A DNA stretch of 64,000 nt from Sphingomonas phyllosphaerae FA2 (GCF_000427645.1 NZ_KE386571.1:186001-250000), one strand, 5' to 3'. Shown: positions 35,846-45,307, counted from the stretch's first letter. A program made the numbers and translations. Notes: generated by a model from the letters alone, not told the origin.

Positions 35846-36688
35846 TCAGGCCCAGGTCGCGAGCGGCGGCAGGCTCATCAGGATCGCATCGATATTGCCG
35901 CCGGTCTTCAGCCCGAACAGCGTGCCGCGGTCGTAAACGAGGTTGAACTCGGCATAGCGCCCGCGCCACGCGCGCTGCTCGGCGATGTCGGCCTCGCTGA
36001 ACGGCATGTCCATCCGCCGCCGCACGATGCGGGGATAGGCATCGAGGAACGCGCGCCCGACATCCTGCGTGAACGCGAAGTTGCGCGCGAAATCGCCCTC
36101 CAGATGATCGTAGAAGATGCCGCCGACCCCGCGATGCACCTGGCGGTGCGGAATGTAGAAATACTCGTCCGCCCATTTCCTGAAGCGCGGATAATGGTCG
36201 GGATCGTGCGCGTCGCAGGCGCGCGCCAGCGTGGCGTGGAAATCCTCGGTATCCTCGGCGATCGGCAGCGGCGGGTTGAGATCCGCGCCGCCCCCGAACC
36301 AGCGCTTGGTCGTCACGAGGAAGCGGGTGTTCATATGCACCGCCGGCACATGCGGATTGGCCATGTGCGCGACGAGGCTGATGCCGGTGGCGAAGAAGCG
36401 CGGATCGTCGCCCGCGCCGTGGATCGTCTTCCCGAACTCGCCCTCGAACGTGCCGCCGACGGTGGAGACGTTGACGCCCACCTTCTCGAACACGCGACCC
36501 TTCATCACCCCGCGCACCCCGCCACCGCCGGGCAAGCCGCTGGGATCGATGCGATCCCACGGCGTAAAGTCGAACCCGGCATCCGATCCGGCCTCGCGCT
36601 CGATCGCCTCGAACTCCGCGCAGATCCGGTCGCGCAACTCCTCGAACCAGGCGCGCGCGGCGGCCTGTTCGTCATCCAGCGTCATCAT
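35846..36688 (-). CDS. hemF: Oxygen-dependent coproporphyrinogen III oxidase
   Basis: A 280-residue HemF. Family blocks include GGGGVRGVMKGRVFEKVGVN, GISLVAHMANPHVPAVHMNT, RWFGGGADLNPPLP, YFYIPHRQVHRGVGGIFYDH and EFNLVYDRGTLFGLKTGGNI. It decarboxylates coproporphyrinogen III to protoporphyrinogen IX using O2. The length is somewhat shorter than E. coli HemF (about 299). MM at the start leaves two adjacent possible ATGs. It forms an operon with a GNAT gene. Confidence 0.95.
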   Translation of the reverse strand: MMTLDDEQAAARAWFEELRDRICAEFEAIEREAGSDAGFDFTPWDRIDPSGLPGGGGVRGVMKGRVFEKVGVNVSTVGGTFEGEFGKTIHGAGDDPRFFATGISLVAHMANPHVPAVHMNTRFLVTTKRWFGGGADLNPPLPIAEDTEDFHATLARACDAHDPDHYPRFRKWADEYFYIPHRQVHRGVGGIFYDHLEGDFARNFAFTQDVGRAFLDAYPRIVRRRMDMPFSEADIAEQRAWRGRYAEFNLVYDRGTLFGLKTGGNIDAILMSLPPLATWA

Positions 36689-36752
36689 GCCGCCGACCTA
36701 GCGCGTCGGTGCGCGCTGGCCAAGGCGCAGCGGCGATGGCAGAGCGACGGGC

Positions 36753-37529
36753 ATGAACGCCAAATCCTTCTGGCGCGGGGTGCGCGTGACCGCGGTCAGC
36801 TCCGCCTTCGTCTGCGCCCTGGTGGGGGCGGGCGGCTATTTCGATCGCGATCCATACCATCTCTATCCCGCACAGCCGCCCGCGCGACCGATCGCGGTCG
36901 TCAACATCTCGGGCGACATGGGGCTGCGCTTCCTGCTGGGGGCGTCGACCTCGCGCGGGTTGACCGAGCATCGCGTGACGGTGCTGGGCGTGTCGTCGCC
37001 GGTCTTCTTCCGCTTCCGCCGTACCCGCGCGGAGGTCGACGCGTTCGTCGCCGATGCGGTGCGCACCGCGATCAAGCGTACCGGGCAGCAGCGGGTGGTG
37101 GTGATGGGGCAATCCTATGGCGCGGACATCGTCCAGACCGGGCTGGCGCATCTGCCCGCCGATTTGCGCGCGCACGTTGCCGGAATCGTCCTGATCCTGC
37201 CGGGGGAAACGGTGTTCTACCGCGCCGATCCGACCGGCTGGGTCTATCGAGGCACCCCCGACAGTTATGGCGTGGAGACGGGCAATACGCTGACGTGGGC
37301 GCCGCTCACGTGCATCTACGGCGCCGAGGAGGACGACAGCCTGTGCCCGAAGCTGCGCGTGCCCGGCGCGACGATCATCGCGATGCCGGGCGGGCACAAT
37401 CTTCACCACGATGGTGAGGGCCTGCTCGCGCACGTGCTCGGCGCGGTTGCGCGTGCTACGCCGCCGGCCAGCCGTCCGTCTGTCGCAGCGCCTCACCCAG
37501 CAGCATCGCCCCCGCCACCGCGACGTTGA
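36753..37529 (+). CDS. VirJ/AcvB-family serine hydrolase-like protein
   Basis: A 258-residue protein with an N-terminal membrane anchor or signal (VSSAFVCALVGAGGYF) and an alpha/beta-hydrolase domain. The nucleophile elbow is VVVMGQSYGADIVQT, close to the GYSFGAD elbow of VirJ/AcvB. CIYGAEEDDSLCP and the His-containing PGGHNLHHDGEGL complete the pattern. Agrobacterium AcvB is reported to hydrolyse lysyl-phosphatidylglycerol. The last 25 or so residues (ATPPASRPSVAAPHPAASP) are low-complexity and are encoded opposite the 3' end of trmL, an overlap of 74 nt. Confidence 0.75.
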   Translation: MNAKSFWRGVRVTAVSSAFVCALVGAGGYFDRDPYHLYPAQPPARPIAVVNISGDMGLRFLLGASTSRGLTEHRVTVLGVSSPVFFRFRRTRAEVDAFVADAVRTAIKRTGQQRVVVMGQSYGADIVQTGLAHLPADLRAHVAGIVLILPGETVFYRADPTGWVYRGTPDSYGVETGNTLTWAPLTCIYGAEEDDSLCPKLRVPGATIIAMPGGHNLHHDGEGLLAHVLGAVARATPPASRPSVAAPHPAASPPPPRR

Positions 37530-37908
37530 GCGAGCGCAGCCCGGCGCGCATCGGCACGCGCACGCGCAAATCGGCGCGGTCGTGCACGTCGGGCGGTACG
37601 CCGGCCCCCTCGCTGCCCAGCAACAAAATGTCATCGGGCCTTAACCGCGCGTCGGTCAGCGGCACCGCGCCGGTGGTAGTTGCCAGCACGATGCGACCGG
37701 TGCTGGCGGCGAGGAACGCGTCCCAGTCGACGTGACGGCGGACCTCGACCTTCCCCGCATAGTCCATTCCCGAGCGCGCCAGCGCGCGATCGCTCCACGG
37801 AAAGCCCATCGGCTCGATCAGATCGACCGCGACGCCAAGGCACGCGCCCAGCCGCAGCAGCGTGCCGACGTTGCCCGCAATGTCCGGTTGGTAGAGCGCG
37901 ATCCGCAT
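37456..37908 (-). CDS. trmL: tRNA (cytidine/uridine-34 2'-O)-methyltransferase
   Basis: A 150-residue minimal SPOUT methyltransferase. It begins MRIALYQPDIAGNVGTLLRL, with the knotted C-terminus ILLLGSEGAGVPPDVHDR and RVPMRAGLRSLNVAVAGAML. It methylates the wobble ribose of tRNA-Leu isoacceptors with SAM. Length matches the family. The gene is divergent from the pet operon and its end overlaps the VirJ-like gene. Confidence 0.92.
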   Translation of the reverse strand: MRIALYQPDIAGNVGTLLRLGACLGVAVDLIEPMGFPWSDRALARSGMDYAGKVEVRRHVDWDAFLAASTGRIVLATTTGAVPLTDARLRPDDILLLGSEGAGVPPDVHDRADLRVRVPMRAGLRSLNVAVAGAMLLGEALRQTDGWPAA

Positions 37909-38076
37909 CGCCACCGTCCTTACCGACGCAAAATGCTGTTGGCAAAGCGGCGAGGGCACGGCTATCAGGCCGGAAAGGCCGCCGTGGGGACGGGCAGGCC
38001 ACAGGCGGGGAGCAACAGTGTCGCACGCGGCATCAGCCACCCGCCGGACAGAGGAACGGGCAGAGGTGTGACGCGA

Positions 38077-38661
38077 ATGGCGATGGCAGAGCAGGAAATC
38101 CCCCTCGGCGAAGATCCCGCGCCTTATCATGAGGAAGCGCATGATCCGCGCCGCCGCGACTTTATCAACATCGCCGCGGTGTCGTTCGCCGGGGTTGGCG
38201 CGGTCGCGATCGTCCTGCCGCTGATCAACCAGATGAACCCGTCGGCCGACGTGCTGGCGCAGTCCACCACCGAGATCGACATTTCGAAGATCGCGCCGGG
38301 GCAGGCGATCAAGGCCAGCTTCCGCAAGCAGCCGCTGTTCGTTCGCAACCTGACGCCGAAGGAGATCGGCGAGGCCGATGCGGTCGACGTCGCCTCGCTG
38401 CGCGATCCGCAGACGCTGGAAGAGCGCACCAAGGCGGGCAAGAAGAACTGGCTGATCACGCTGGGCGTCTGCACGCACCTCGGCTGCGTGCCGTTGGGCG
38501 CGGGCGAGGGCGAGAACAAGGGGCCGTTCGGCGGCTATTTCTGCCCGTGCCACGGGTCTGCCTATGACACCGCGGGGCGCATCCGGCAGGGGCCGGCGCC
38601 GCAGAACCTGCACGTGCCCGACTATACGTTCAATTCCGACACCGTCGTCACGGTCGGCTGA
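38077..38661 (+). CDS. petA: Ubiquinol-cytochrome c reductase Rieske iron-sulfur subunit
   Basis: A 194-residue Rieske protein: twin-Arg-type N-terminus [20 protein letters not shown] serving as Tat signal-anchor, and the 2Fe-2S ligands in [12 protein letters not shown] and [10 protein letters not shown]. It takes electrons from ubiquinol and passes them to cytochrome c1. The Tat dependence fits the tatABC genes 5 kb downstream. AGAGG precedes the ATG. It leads petABC. Confidence 0.95.
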   Translation: MAMAEQEIPLGEDPAPYHEEAHDPRRRDFINIAAVSFAGVGAVAIVLPLINQMNPSADVLAQSTTEIDISKIAPGQAIKASFRKQPLFVRNLTPKEIGEADAVDVASLRDPQTLEERTKAGKKNWLITLGVCTHLGCVPLGAGEGENKGPFGGYFCPCHGSAYDTAGRIRQGPAPQNLHVPDYTFNSDTVVTVG

Positions 38662-38675
38662 GGGGAGATAGAGAA

Positions 38676-39962
38676 ATGAGCTTTCCCTGGGCCAAGCATT
38701 ACGAGCCGAAGGCGCCACTGATGCGCTGGATGGACGAGAAGCTGCCGTTGCCGCGCCTCGTCTACAACGCGATTGGCGCGGGCTATCCGGTGCCGCGCAA
38801 CCTCAACTATTTCTGGAACTTCGGCGTGCTCGCGGGCGCGGCGCTGGTGCTGCAGATCGTCACCGGCGTGGTGCTGGCGATGCATTATGCCGCCAATGCC
38901 GGGGTCGCGTTCGGCTCGGTCGAGAGCATCATGCGCGACGTCAACGCCGGCTGGTTCCTGCGCTATGCGCACGCCAATGGCGCGTCGATGTTCCTCGCGG
39001 TGGTCTACATCCACATCGGCCGCGGGCTGTATTACGGTTCGTACAAGGCGCCGCGCGAGATGGTGTGGCTGCTCGGCGTCGTGATCTTCCTGCTGATGAT
39101 GGCGACCGCCTTCATGGGCTATGTGCTCCCTTGGGGGCAGATGAGCTTCTGGGGCGCGCAGGTGATCACCGGCTTCTTCTCGGCGATCCCGCTGGTCGGC
39201 GAGACGATCCGCGTGTGGCTGCTCGGCGGGTTCGCGCCCGACAACGCCGCGCTCAACCGTTTCTTCTCGCTCCACTATCTGCTGCCGTTCGTGATCGCGG
39301 GGGTCATCATCCTCCACATCTGGGCGCTGCACATTCCGGGGTCGAACAACCCGACCGGCGTCGACGTGAAGGGCGAGCAGGACACGGTGCCGTTCCACCC
39401 ATATTACACCGCGAAGGACGGCGTCGGGGTCGGCGTGTTCTTCCTGATCTTCGCATTGTTCGTGTTCTTCTCGCCGAACCTGCTGGGTCACCCGGACAAT
39501 TACATCGAGGCGAACCCGCTCTCGACTCCGGCGCACATCGTGCCGGAATGGTACTTCCTGCCGTTCTACGCGATCCTGAAGAGCTTCACCGCGGACTTCA
39601 TCCTGCCCGCGAAGCTGTGGGGCGTGCTGGCGATGTTCGGCTCGATCCTGCTGCTGTTCTTCCTGCCTTGGCTGGATGCCTCGCCGGTGCGCTCGGCGAA
39701 TTATCGTCCGACCTACCGCTGGTTCCTGCTGGTGCTACTGCTTGACGTGCTGGTGCTCGGCTATGTCGGCGGGGCCGAGGCGACCGCGCGCAACGTGATG
39801 ATGGGCCAGATCGCGGCAGGTTATTATTTCGCGCACTTCCTCATCATCCTGCCGCTGGTGTCGGCGGCCGAGCGTCCGCGCCCGCTGCCCAACTCGATCA
39901 CCGAGGCGGTGCTGGCGAAGCACGGCGGCACCAGCCCCGCGCAAACCGCGATGGCGAGCTGA
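38676..39962 (+). CDS. petB: Cytochrome b of the bc1 complex
   Basis: A 428-residue cytochrome b with eight helices. Haem ligand blocks include [30 protein letters not shown] and [22 protein letters not shown]. The Qo-site PEWY motif is in [15 protein letters not shown]. It is the full-length mitochondrial-type form, not split. It lies 14 nt after petA. Confidence 0.97.
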   Translation: MSFPWAKHYEPKAPLMRWMDEKLPLPRLVYNAIGAGYPVPRNLNYFWNFGVLAGAALVLQIVTGVVLAMHYAANAGVAFGSVESIMRDVNAGWFLRYAHANGASMFLAVVYIHIGRGLYYGSYKAPREMVWLLGVVIFLLMMATAFMGYVLPWGQMSFWGAQVITGFFSAIPLVGETIRVWLLGGFAPDNAALNRFFSLHYLLPFVIAGVIILHIWALHIPGSNNPTGVDVKGEQDTVPFHPYYTAKDGVGVGVFFLIFALFVFFSPNLLGHPDNYIEANPLSTPAHIVPEWYFLPFYAILKSFTADFILPAKLWGVLAMFGSILLLFFLPWLDASPVRSANYRPTYRWFLLVLLLDVLVLGYVGGAEATARNVMMGQIAAGYYFAHFLIILPLVSAAERPRPLPNSITEAVLAKHGGTSPAQTAMAS

Positions 39963-39992
39963 GACAGAGACGAAGAGGGGATTCGACAGAAT

Positions 39993-40835
39993 ATGGTTCG
40001 TCTCATTTCACTGCTGATCGGTGCGGGGTTCGTCTTCGTGCTCGCGCTGGCGCTCTTCTTCACCGCGAAGGACGCGATCCAGAACCCGGCACCACACACC
40101 GCGGAACATGCGTTCCACCAGCATCCCGAGAACATTCATCTGTCCTCGGCGGGGCTGTTCGGCAAGTTCGACCGTGCGCAGCTGCAGCGCGGCTTCCAGG
40201 TCTACAAGGAAGTCTGCGCTGCGTGCCATTCGCTGAAGTACGTCTCGTTCCGCGACCTGCAGAAGATCGGCTATAACGAGGCCGAGGTGAAGGCGATCGC
40301 CAATCAGTGGGTGATCGAGCAGCCGAGCGTGAACCCGGAGACGGGCGAAGCGGCGACGCGCAAGAACCTGCCCTCGGATCACTTCCCGTCGCCGTTCGCC
40401 AACGAAGTCGCGGCGCGTGCGGCGAACAACAATGCGCTGCCGCCCGATCTCTCGCTGATGACCAAGGCACGCGAGGACGGCTCGAACTATGTCCACGCGC
40501 TGATCACCGGCTATCGCGACCAGCCCGCCGAGCTGCTGCGTGAATTCCCCGACGCCAAGACGCCGGAGGGGCTGCACTACAATCCGTATTTCGCGAACCT
40601 CAACATCGCGATGCCGCCGCCGATCACCTCGGACGGGCAGGTGACCTATTCGGACGGGACCAAGGCGACGAAGGACCAGATGGCGCGCGACGTCGCGGCG
40701 TTCCTCACCTGGACCGCCGAGCCCAACCTCGAGGCGCGCCATGCGGCGGGGATCGCGGTCGTGATCTTCCTGCTCATCTTCGTCTACCTGACGTGGGGCG
40801 CCTATCAAAACGTGTGGCGCGACGTGAAGCATTGA
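39993..40835 (+). CDS. petC: Cytochrome c1 of the bc1 complex
   Basis: A 280-residue protein with an N-terminal signal/anchor (LLIGAGFVFVLALALFF), the haem-binding CAACHSLKY at about residue 75, PPDLSLMTKAREDG, an axial-Met region (NIAMPPPITSDGQVTY) and a C-terminal membrane anchor (AVVIFLLIFVYLTWGAY). It completes the bc1 complex. The operon ends with a strong terminator at 40903-40934. Confidence 0.96.
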   Translation: MVRLISLLIGAGFVFVLALALFFTAKDAIQNPAPHTAEHAFHQHPENIHLSSAGLFGKFDRAQLQRGFQVYKEVCAACHSLKYVSFRDLQKIGYNEAEVKAIANQWVIEQPSVNPETGEAATRKNLPSDHFPSPFANEVAARAANNNALPPDLSLMTKAREDGSNYVHALITGYRDQPAELLREFPDAKTPEGLHYNPYFANLNIAMPPPITSDGQVTYSDGTKATKDQMARDVAAFLTWTAEPNLEARHAAGIAVVIFLLIFVYLTWGAYQNVWRDVKH

Positions 40836-40902
40836 GCGGGCGGCACGGCTTTGCGCAGGTAGAGCCGGGACTCGCTGCAACGTGAACTTCACCAGATGGA
40901 AG

Positions 40903-40934
40903 CGGCGACCGGGCACTCCCCCGGTCGCCGTTTT
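40903..40934 (+). terminator. Rho-independent terminator of petABC
   Basis: CGGCGACCGGG (40903-40913) pairs perfectly with CCCGGTCGCCG (40920-40930), then TTTT. An 11-bp stem with a 6-nt loop. Confidence 0.92.
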
Positions 40935-40950
40935 CGTGTAGGCGGGGCGG

Positions 40951-41481
40951 ATGAACGACGACCTCAAGGCGCTGATCCGCACTATCCCCGACTTTCCCAA
41001 GCCGGGCATCCAGTTCCGCGACATCACCACGTTGCTGCTGTCGCCTCACGGGCTCGCGACCTGCGTCGAGCGGATGGTGGCGGCGGTGGACGGTCCGGTT
41101 GACCTTGTCGCCGGCGTCGAGGCGCGCGGCTTCCTGTTCGCGGCGGCGCTGGCGATCCCGTTGAAAGCAGGCGTGCTGCTGATCCGCAAGGACGGCAAAT
41201 TGCCCGGTGCGACGATCGCCGAGGATTATGCGCTGGAATATGGCACCGACCGGATCGCGATCCACGCCGATGCCTGCGCGCCGGGTGCGCGCGTGCTGCT
41301 GGTCGACGACCTGATCGCCACTGGCGGCACCGCGCGCGCCGCGGTGCGGCTGCTGCGCAAAGCCGGCGCAGTGGTCGAACAGGCGCAGTTCGTTGTCGAC
41401 CTGCCCGATCTGGGCGGCGCCGAACTGCTGCGCGCCGAGGGTATCTCGGTGACGTCGCTGGTCGCCTTTCCCGGCCACTGA
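40951..41481 (+). CDS. apt: Adenine phosphoribosyltransferase
   Basis: A 176-residue type I phosphoribosyltransferase. PDFPKPGIQFRDITTLL at the N-terminus, VEARGFLFAAALA, and the PRPP loop VLLVDDLIATGGTARAA match Apt. It salvages adenine to AMP. It has its own transcription unit after the pet terminator; the start lies 17 nt after the T tract, so its promoter must overlap the end of petC. Confidence 0.94.
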   Translation: MNDDLKALIRTIPDFPKPGIQFRDITTLLLSPHGLATCVERMVAAVDGPVDLVAGVEARGFLFAAALAIPLKAGVLLIRKDGKLPGATIAEDYALEYGTDRIAIHADACAPGARVLLVDDLIATGGTARAAVRLLRKAGAVVEQAQFVVDLPDLGGAELLRAEGISVTSLVAFPGH

Positions 41482-41490
41482 TCCGCCGCC

Positions 41491-41516
41491 GGAACCGCGC
41501 TGCTCAGCCCTCGTTG
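41491..41516 (+). promoter_or_regulatory. Consensus EcfG (general stress sigma factor) promoter
   Basis: GGAAC at 41491-41495 and CGTTG at 41512-41516 are separated by exactly 16 nt, the GGAAC-N16/17-CGTT pattern of alphaproteobacterial EcfG promoters. It lies 54 nt before the ATG of the Tyr/Arg-rich lipoprotein gene and just after apt. The EcfG gene is in this window. Confidence 0.72.
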
Positions 41517-41569
41517 ATGTCGATTGGCGGTGCGTTATGCCGCCTTGCTCCATGTGAGGAGATGCCACG

Positions 41570-42118
41570 ATGTTTGCGCCACGGGTGCTGCTGATCGGGC
41601 TGTTGGGAGGGCTGTCGTTGGCGACCGCCGCCTGTACCGACGGATACGGTTATTCGGGGGTCGGACTTGGCTCCGGCTATTACGATGACGCTTATTATGC
41701 CGGCGGTTACGGCACCGGCTATTACGGATGGTACGATAACTATTATTATCCGGGCACCGGCGCGTATGTTTATGACCGTTATCGGCGCGCTTACCCGTGG
41801 AACGATCGTCAGCAACGCTACTGGGCGCAACGCCGCGCCGGTTACGGAGACCGCGATGTGCGGTCCAACTGGCGCGATTTCGGCCGGGATGTGCGCCGCG
41901 AGCGTCGCGACTATCGCGGCGACGTTCGCGCGGACCGTCAGGCGTTCAGGAACGGGCAAATTACCCGTGACCAGTTTCGTCAGCAGCGTCGCGACGCTCG
42001 TCAGGAATATCGCAACGATGTTCGCCGCGATTACCGTGACTTGCGCCGCCAAAATCGCGCCGAGGGTGTTCGTACTCCGCGCCCCGACGGCGCGTTCAGG
42101 CCACGACAGCGTCGCTGA
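41570..42118 (+). CDS. Tyr/Gly-rich and Arg-rich exported lipoprotein, likely stress-induced
   Basis: A 182-residue product with a signal peptide and lipobox (SLATAACTDG, Cys about 22). The mature N-terminal half is a Tyr/Gly repeat region (GSGYYDD, GGYGTGYYG). The C-terminal half is a charged coiled region with a recurring pattern of Arg, Asp and aromatic residues (RRERRDYRGDVRADRQAF, DQFRQQRRDARQEYRNDV). No enzyme domain is seen; a cell-wall, RNA or surface binder is possible. A perfect EcfG promoter lies upstream. AGGAGA precedes the ATG. Confidence 0.78.
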   Translation: MFAPRVLLIGLLGGLSLATAACTDGYGYSGVGLGSGYYDDAYYAGGYGTGYYGWYDNYYYPGTGAYVYDRYRRAYPWNDRQQRYWAQRRAGYGDRDVRSNWRDFGRDVRRERRDYRGDVRADRQAFRNGQITRDQFRQQRRDARQEYRNDVRRDYRDLRRQNRAEGVRTPRPDGAFRPRQRR

Positions 42119-42190
42119 ACCCCTCTGGCCGCACGCGTCGGCTTATGCCAGTCTCGATCTCATGGCGTATGTCATTGATCCACTGGCGGC

Positions 42191-42928
42191 ATGACCGACG
42201 CGTCCCCTGAGCAATTGACCCTCGATCTGGACGGGTTCGAGGGGCCGCTCGATCTCCTCTTGTCGTTGGCCCGCGCGCAAAAGGTTGATCTGCGGGACAT
42301 TTCGATCCTGCAACTGGTCGAGCAATATCTCGGCTACGTCGAGCGGGCGCGGGTGCTGCAGCTCGAACTCGCTGCCGACTATCTCGTGATGGCGGCGTGG
42401 CTCGCGTATCTCAAATCGGCCCTGCTCCTGCCACGCGATCCCGAGGTGGAGCCGGACGTCGAGGAATTGGCTATCCGGTTGCAATTGCGGCTGGAACGGC
42501 TCGACGCGATGCGGGAGGCGGGGGCGCGGTTGATGGCGCGCAATCGACTGGGGCGTGATGTGTTTCGGCGGGGGGCACCGGAGGGGCTGCATGTCGTGCG
42601 CAAGTCGTTCTGGGAGGTCGAATATTACGACATGCTCGCGGCTTACGGGCAGGTGAAGGCCCGGACCCGGCCGGCATTGCATGTGGTGCGGGATCGTGAA
42701 GTGGTGACGCTTGAAGCGGCATTGGCGCGCATTGCTGCGCTGCTGGGGGCCGCAATCGACTGGCGCGAGATCGAACAATTCCTTCCCGAGACACCAAATC
42801 CGCGGCTGCGGCGCTCCAGTTTGGCGTCCAGTTTCCTCGCGGCGCTCGAATTAGCACGGCAGGGACGCGCCGAGTTGCATCAGGAGGCGCCATTCGCACC
42901 GCTTTATCTCCGTCGGGTGGCATCGTGA
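42191..42928 (+). CDS. scpA: Segregation and condensation protein A
   Basis: A 245-residue kleisin. It begins with the family signature LDLDGFEGPLDLLLSLARAQ and continues DLRDISILQLVEQYL, AADYLVMAAWLAYLKSALLLP. The C-terminal winged helix (residues 170-245) is present. It bridges the SMC dimer with ScpB in chromosome organisation. It overlaps scpB by 4 nt (GTGA). Confidence 0.95.
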   Translation: MTDASPEQLTLDLDGFEGPLDLLLSLARAQKVDLRDISILQLVEQYLGYVERARVLQLELAADYLVMAAWLAYLKSALLLPRDPEVEPDVEELAIRLQLRLERLDAMREAGARLMARNRLGRDVFRRGAPEGLHVVRKSFWEVEYYDMLAAYGQVKARTRPALHVVRDREVVTLEAALARIAALLGAAIDWREIEQFLPETPNPRLRRSSLASSFLAALELARQGRAELHQEAPFAPLYLRRVAS

Positions 42929-43494
42929 GCGACGATTTCGACCGGGCGATCGAGGCCGTGCTGTTCGCCGCGACCGAGCCGCTGACCCGCGACGCGATCC
43001 GGGCGCATGCCGGCGACGGGGATGTCGCGGGCGCGCTCGACCGGTTGAGCGCGCACTATCGTGGACGCGGGTTCGAGCTGGTCGAGCGCGGCGGACGCTG
43101 GCATTTCCAGACTGCCGCCGACCTCGCGCATCTGTTGCGGCGCGGACGCGACGAGGTCCGGCGACTCAGCCGCGCCGGCATCGAGACGCTGGCGATCATC
43201 GCCTATCACGAGCCCGTGACGCGCGCCGAGATCGAGGCGATCCGCGGCGTTCAGACCGCACGCGGGACGCTCGACGTACTGATGGAGGCGGGGTGGATCC
43301 GCCCGGCGGGGCGTCGCGAAGTGCCGGGGCGACCGCTGATGTTCGCGACCACCCCCGAATTTCTGTCACATTTCGGGCTCAAGAGCCGCCGTGACCTTCC
43401 CGGCGTCGACGATCTGCGTGCCGCCGGGCTGCTCGACCCGGTCGATCTGGCCTTCGATCAACTCGCGGTGGAAAACGCCGTCGAGGAAGACTAG
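42925..43494 (+). CDS. scpB: Segregation and condensation protein B
   Basis: A 189-residue protein with two winged-helix domains: [18 protein letters not shown] and [20 protein letters not shown] followed by [11 protein letters not shown]. It dimerises and binds the ScpA kleisin. It starts at GTG inside the scpA stop. The next gene tatA follows after 28 nt, an order (scpAB-tatABC) common in sphingomonads. Confidence 0.95.
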   Translation: MSDDFDRAIEAVLFAATEPLTRDAIRAHAGDGDVAGALDRLSAHYRGRGFELVERGGRWHFQTAADLAHLLRRGRDEVRRLSRAGIETLAIIAYHEPVTRAEIEAIRGVQTARGTLDVLMEAGWIRPAGRREVPGRPLMFATTPEFLSHFGLKSRRDLPGVDDLRAAGLLDPVDLAFDQLAVENAVEED

Positions 43495-43522
43495 ATACCG
43501 TTCTACCTTAGGAGATTTCGTC

Positions 43523-43762
43523 ATGGGCAGTTTCAGCCTTCCGCATATCCTCATCCTCGCGGTGGTCGCGATCCTGCTGCTGGGCGGCGGGCGTTTCTCG
43601 AACCTGATGGGCGACGTCGCCAAGGGTGTGAAGAACTTCAAGAAGGGCATGGCCGAAGAGGACGAGGACGATGCGCGTCCGAAGCCGCGGATCGAGGCCA
43701 AGAGCCACGCCGAGCCGGCGTTCGACCGCGATGCCGAGCCGGTGCGCGAGGAACGCCGCTGA
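43523..43762 (+). CDS. tatA: Sec-independent translocase subunit TatA
   Basis: A 79-residue protein: one N-terminal helix ([20 protein letters not shown]), the conserved FxxL hinge region, an amphipathic helix ([20 protein letters not shown]) and an acidic tail. It forms the variable pore of the Tat system. AGGAG lies 9 nt upstream of the ATG. Confidence 0.95.
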   Translation: MGSFSLPHILILAVVAILLLGGGRFSNLMGDVAKGVKNFKKGMAEEDEDDARPKPRIEAKSHAEPAFDRDAEPVREERR

Positions 43763-43791
43763 GCCCCTGTATCCGATCCGGCGCGCGCTGA

Positions 43792-44259
43792 ATGTTCGAC
43801 ATCGCTCCCTCCGAATTTCTGCTGGTCGCGTTCGTCGCGCTGGTGGTGATCGGCCCCAAGGACCTGCCGAAGGCGATGCGCGTCCTCGGCTATTGGGTCG
43901 GCCGCGCGCGCGCGGTCGGCCGCCAGTTCCGCAACGGCTTCGACGAGATGGTGCGTGAGGCCGAGTTGGAGGAGATGGAGAAGAAGTGGAAGGCCGAGAA
44001 CGAGCGGATCATGCGCGAGCATCCGTTCGTCCCGACGCCGCCTGCTGCCCCGGCCTTGCCCGATCACGCTGCCGCGACCGACGTCACCCCGCCGCACGAC
44101 GACGTGCAGACTCCGGTGATGGTCGAGAAGCCGCACGTCGTGCCCGACACGCCGCCGGTGGCTGCGCCGCACCAAGGCGATGCCAGCGGGGTCGAGCCGC
44201 GCACCGACGATCATCATACATCCGGTGAGCGGGTGGTTCAGGACAAGGCCGCATCGTGA
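43792..44259 (+). CDS. tatB: Sec-independent translocase subunit TatB
   Basis: A 155-residue protein with an N-terminal helix and the TatB signature PSEFLLVAFVALVVIGPKDLP, followed by the amphipathic helix and a Pro/Asp-rich disordered tail. It receives twin-Arg precursors with TatC. It overlaps tatC by 4 nt. Confidence 0.94.
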   Translation: MFDIAPSEFLLVAFVALVVIGPKDLPKAMRVLGYWVGRARAVGRQFRNGFDEMVREAELEEMEKKWKAENERIMREHPFVPTPPAAPALPDHAAATDVTPPHDDVQTPVMVEKPHVVPDTPPVAAPHQGDASGVEPRTDDHHTSGERVVQDKAAS

Positions 44260-45035
44260 CCGAGATCGTCGACGAACTGGAAGATTCGCGCGCGCCGTTG
44301 CTCGACCATCTGCTCGAGTTGCGGCGGCGACTGCTGTACTGCATCGCGGCGGTGCTGCTGGCGTTTTTCGTCTGCTGGTATTTCGCGGAAAATATCTTCG
44401 GCTTCCTCGTGCAGCCGTTGCTCAGCGCGGGGCAGAAGACGCTGATCTACACGCAGCTGTTCGAAGCGTTTTTCGTGCAGGTGAAGGTTGCGTTCTTCGC
44501 GGCGATGATGATCTCGTTCCCGATCATCGCCATGCAGCTCTGGCAGTTCGTCGCCCCCGGGCTGTACCGGAAGGAGCGGCGCGCGCTGCTGCCGTTCCTG
44601 CTCGCGACGCCGCTGTTGTTCCTGCTCGGCGCGTCGATGGCCTATTATATCGCGATTCCGATGGCGCTGCACTTCCTGCTCGGCTTCTCCGGAACGGTCG
44701 GCGGCGTGCATCAGCAGGCGCTGCCGGCAATGGGCTATTACCTCAGCTTCATCATGCAGTTCCTGTTCGGCTTCGGTGCGGCGTTCCTGCTGCCCGTGTT
44801 GCTGATGCTGCTGGAGCGGGCCGGCATCGTGACGCGCAAGCAGTTGATCGGCGCGCGGCGCTACGCAATCGTCGGTGCGTTCGCGATCGCGGCGGTGCTG
44901 ACGCCGCCGGACGTCGGGTCGCAGCTGCTGCTCGCGATCCCGCTGGTGATCCTGTACGAAGCGGCAATCATCGGCATCTGGTTCACCGAGCGCAAGCGCG
45001 CGCGGGAAGAGGTTGCCGCCGCCAGCGCGGAGTAA
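44256..45035 (+). CDS. tatC: Sec-independent translocase subunit TatC
   Basis: A 259-residue six-helix protein. Signatures: DSRAPLLDHLLELRRRLLY, FFAAMMISFPIIAMQLWQF, APGLYRKERRALLPF and the late LTPPDVGSQLLLAIPLVILYE block. It recognises the twin-Arg signal. One expected client is the Rieske protein encoded at 38077. Start is GTG 44256. Confidence 0.95.
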   Translation: MTEIVDELEDSRAPLLDHLLELRRRLLYCIAAVLLAFFVCWYFAENIFGFLVQPLLSAGQKTLIYTQLFEAFFVQVKVAFFAAMMISFPIIAMQLWQFVAPGLYRKERRALLPFLLATPLLFLLGASMAYYIAIPMALHFLLGFSGTVGGVHQQALPAMGYYLSFIMQFLFGFGAAFLLPVLLMLLERAGIVTRKQLIGARRYAIVGAFAIAAVLTPPDVGSQLLLAIPLVILYEAAIIGIWFTERKRAREEVAAASAE

Positions 45036-45145
45036 GCGGTGTTCCTCCCGCGGACGCCGCCTTTGGCGGTGAAGGCGCGGGGCTGACCGTTGTCGTTCGT
45101 CGATCTTCGCGATGCGGTTGGGGCGGGGTTGCATCAATTCAGTTC

Positions 45146-45220
45146 GTCATTGCGAGCGTAGCGAAGCAATCCAGGGCGTCTTGGTCCGGCTCTGGATTGC
45201 TTAGCTACGCTCGCAATGAC
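45146..45220. repeat. Family A palindromic repeat, copy 4 (75 bp)
   Basis: Same 75-bp unit, in the orientation of copy 2 (centre GGGCGTCTTGGTCCGGC). It is near the end of tatABC. Confidence 0.9.
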
Positions 45221-45307
45221 GTATGGGGGACGTGAACTCCGATCACCCCCGCTCCGAGGCGGATCGACAATTAAGTTGTCACGCTCGGCGTTCGAAGAAG
45301 ATTTGGA

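Noticed and set aside
41504..42052. Long minus-strand ORF opposite the Tyr/Arg-rich lipoprotein, rich in Val/Ile/Ala and looking like a membrane protein
   Set aside because: It is an antisense shadow of the Tyr/Gly/Arg codons; it has no ribosome site and the plus-strand gene has a signal peptide, lipobox and promoter.
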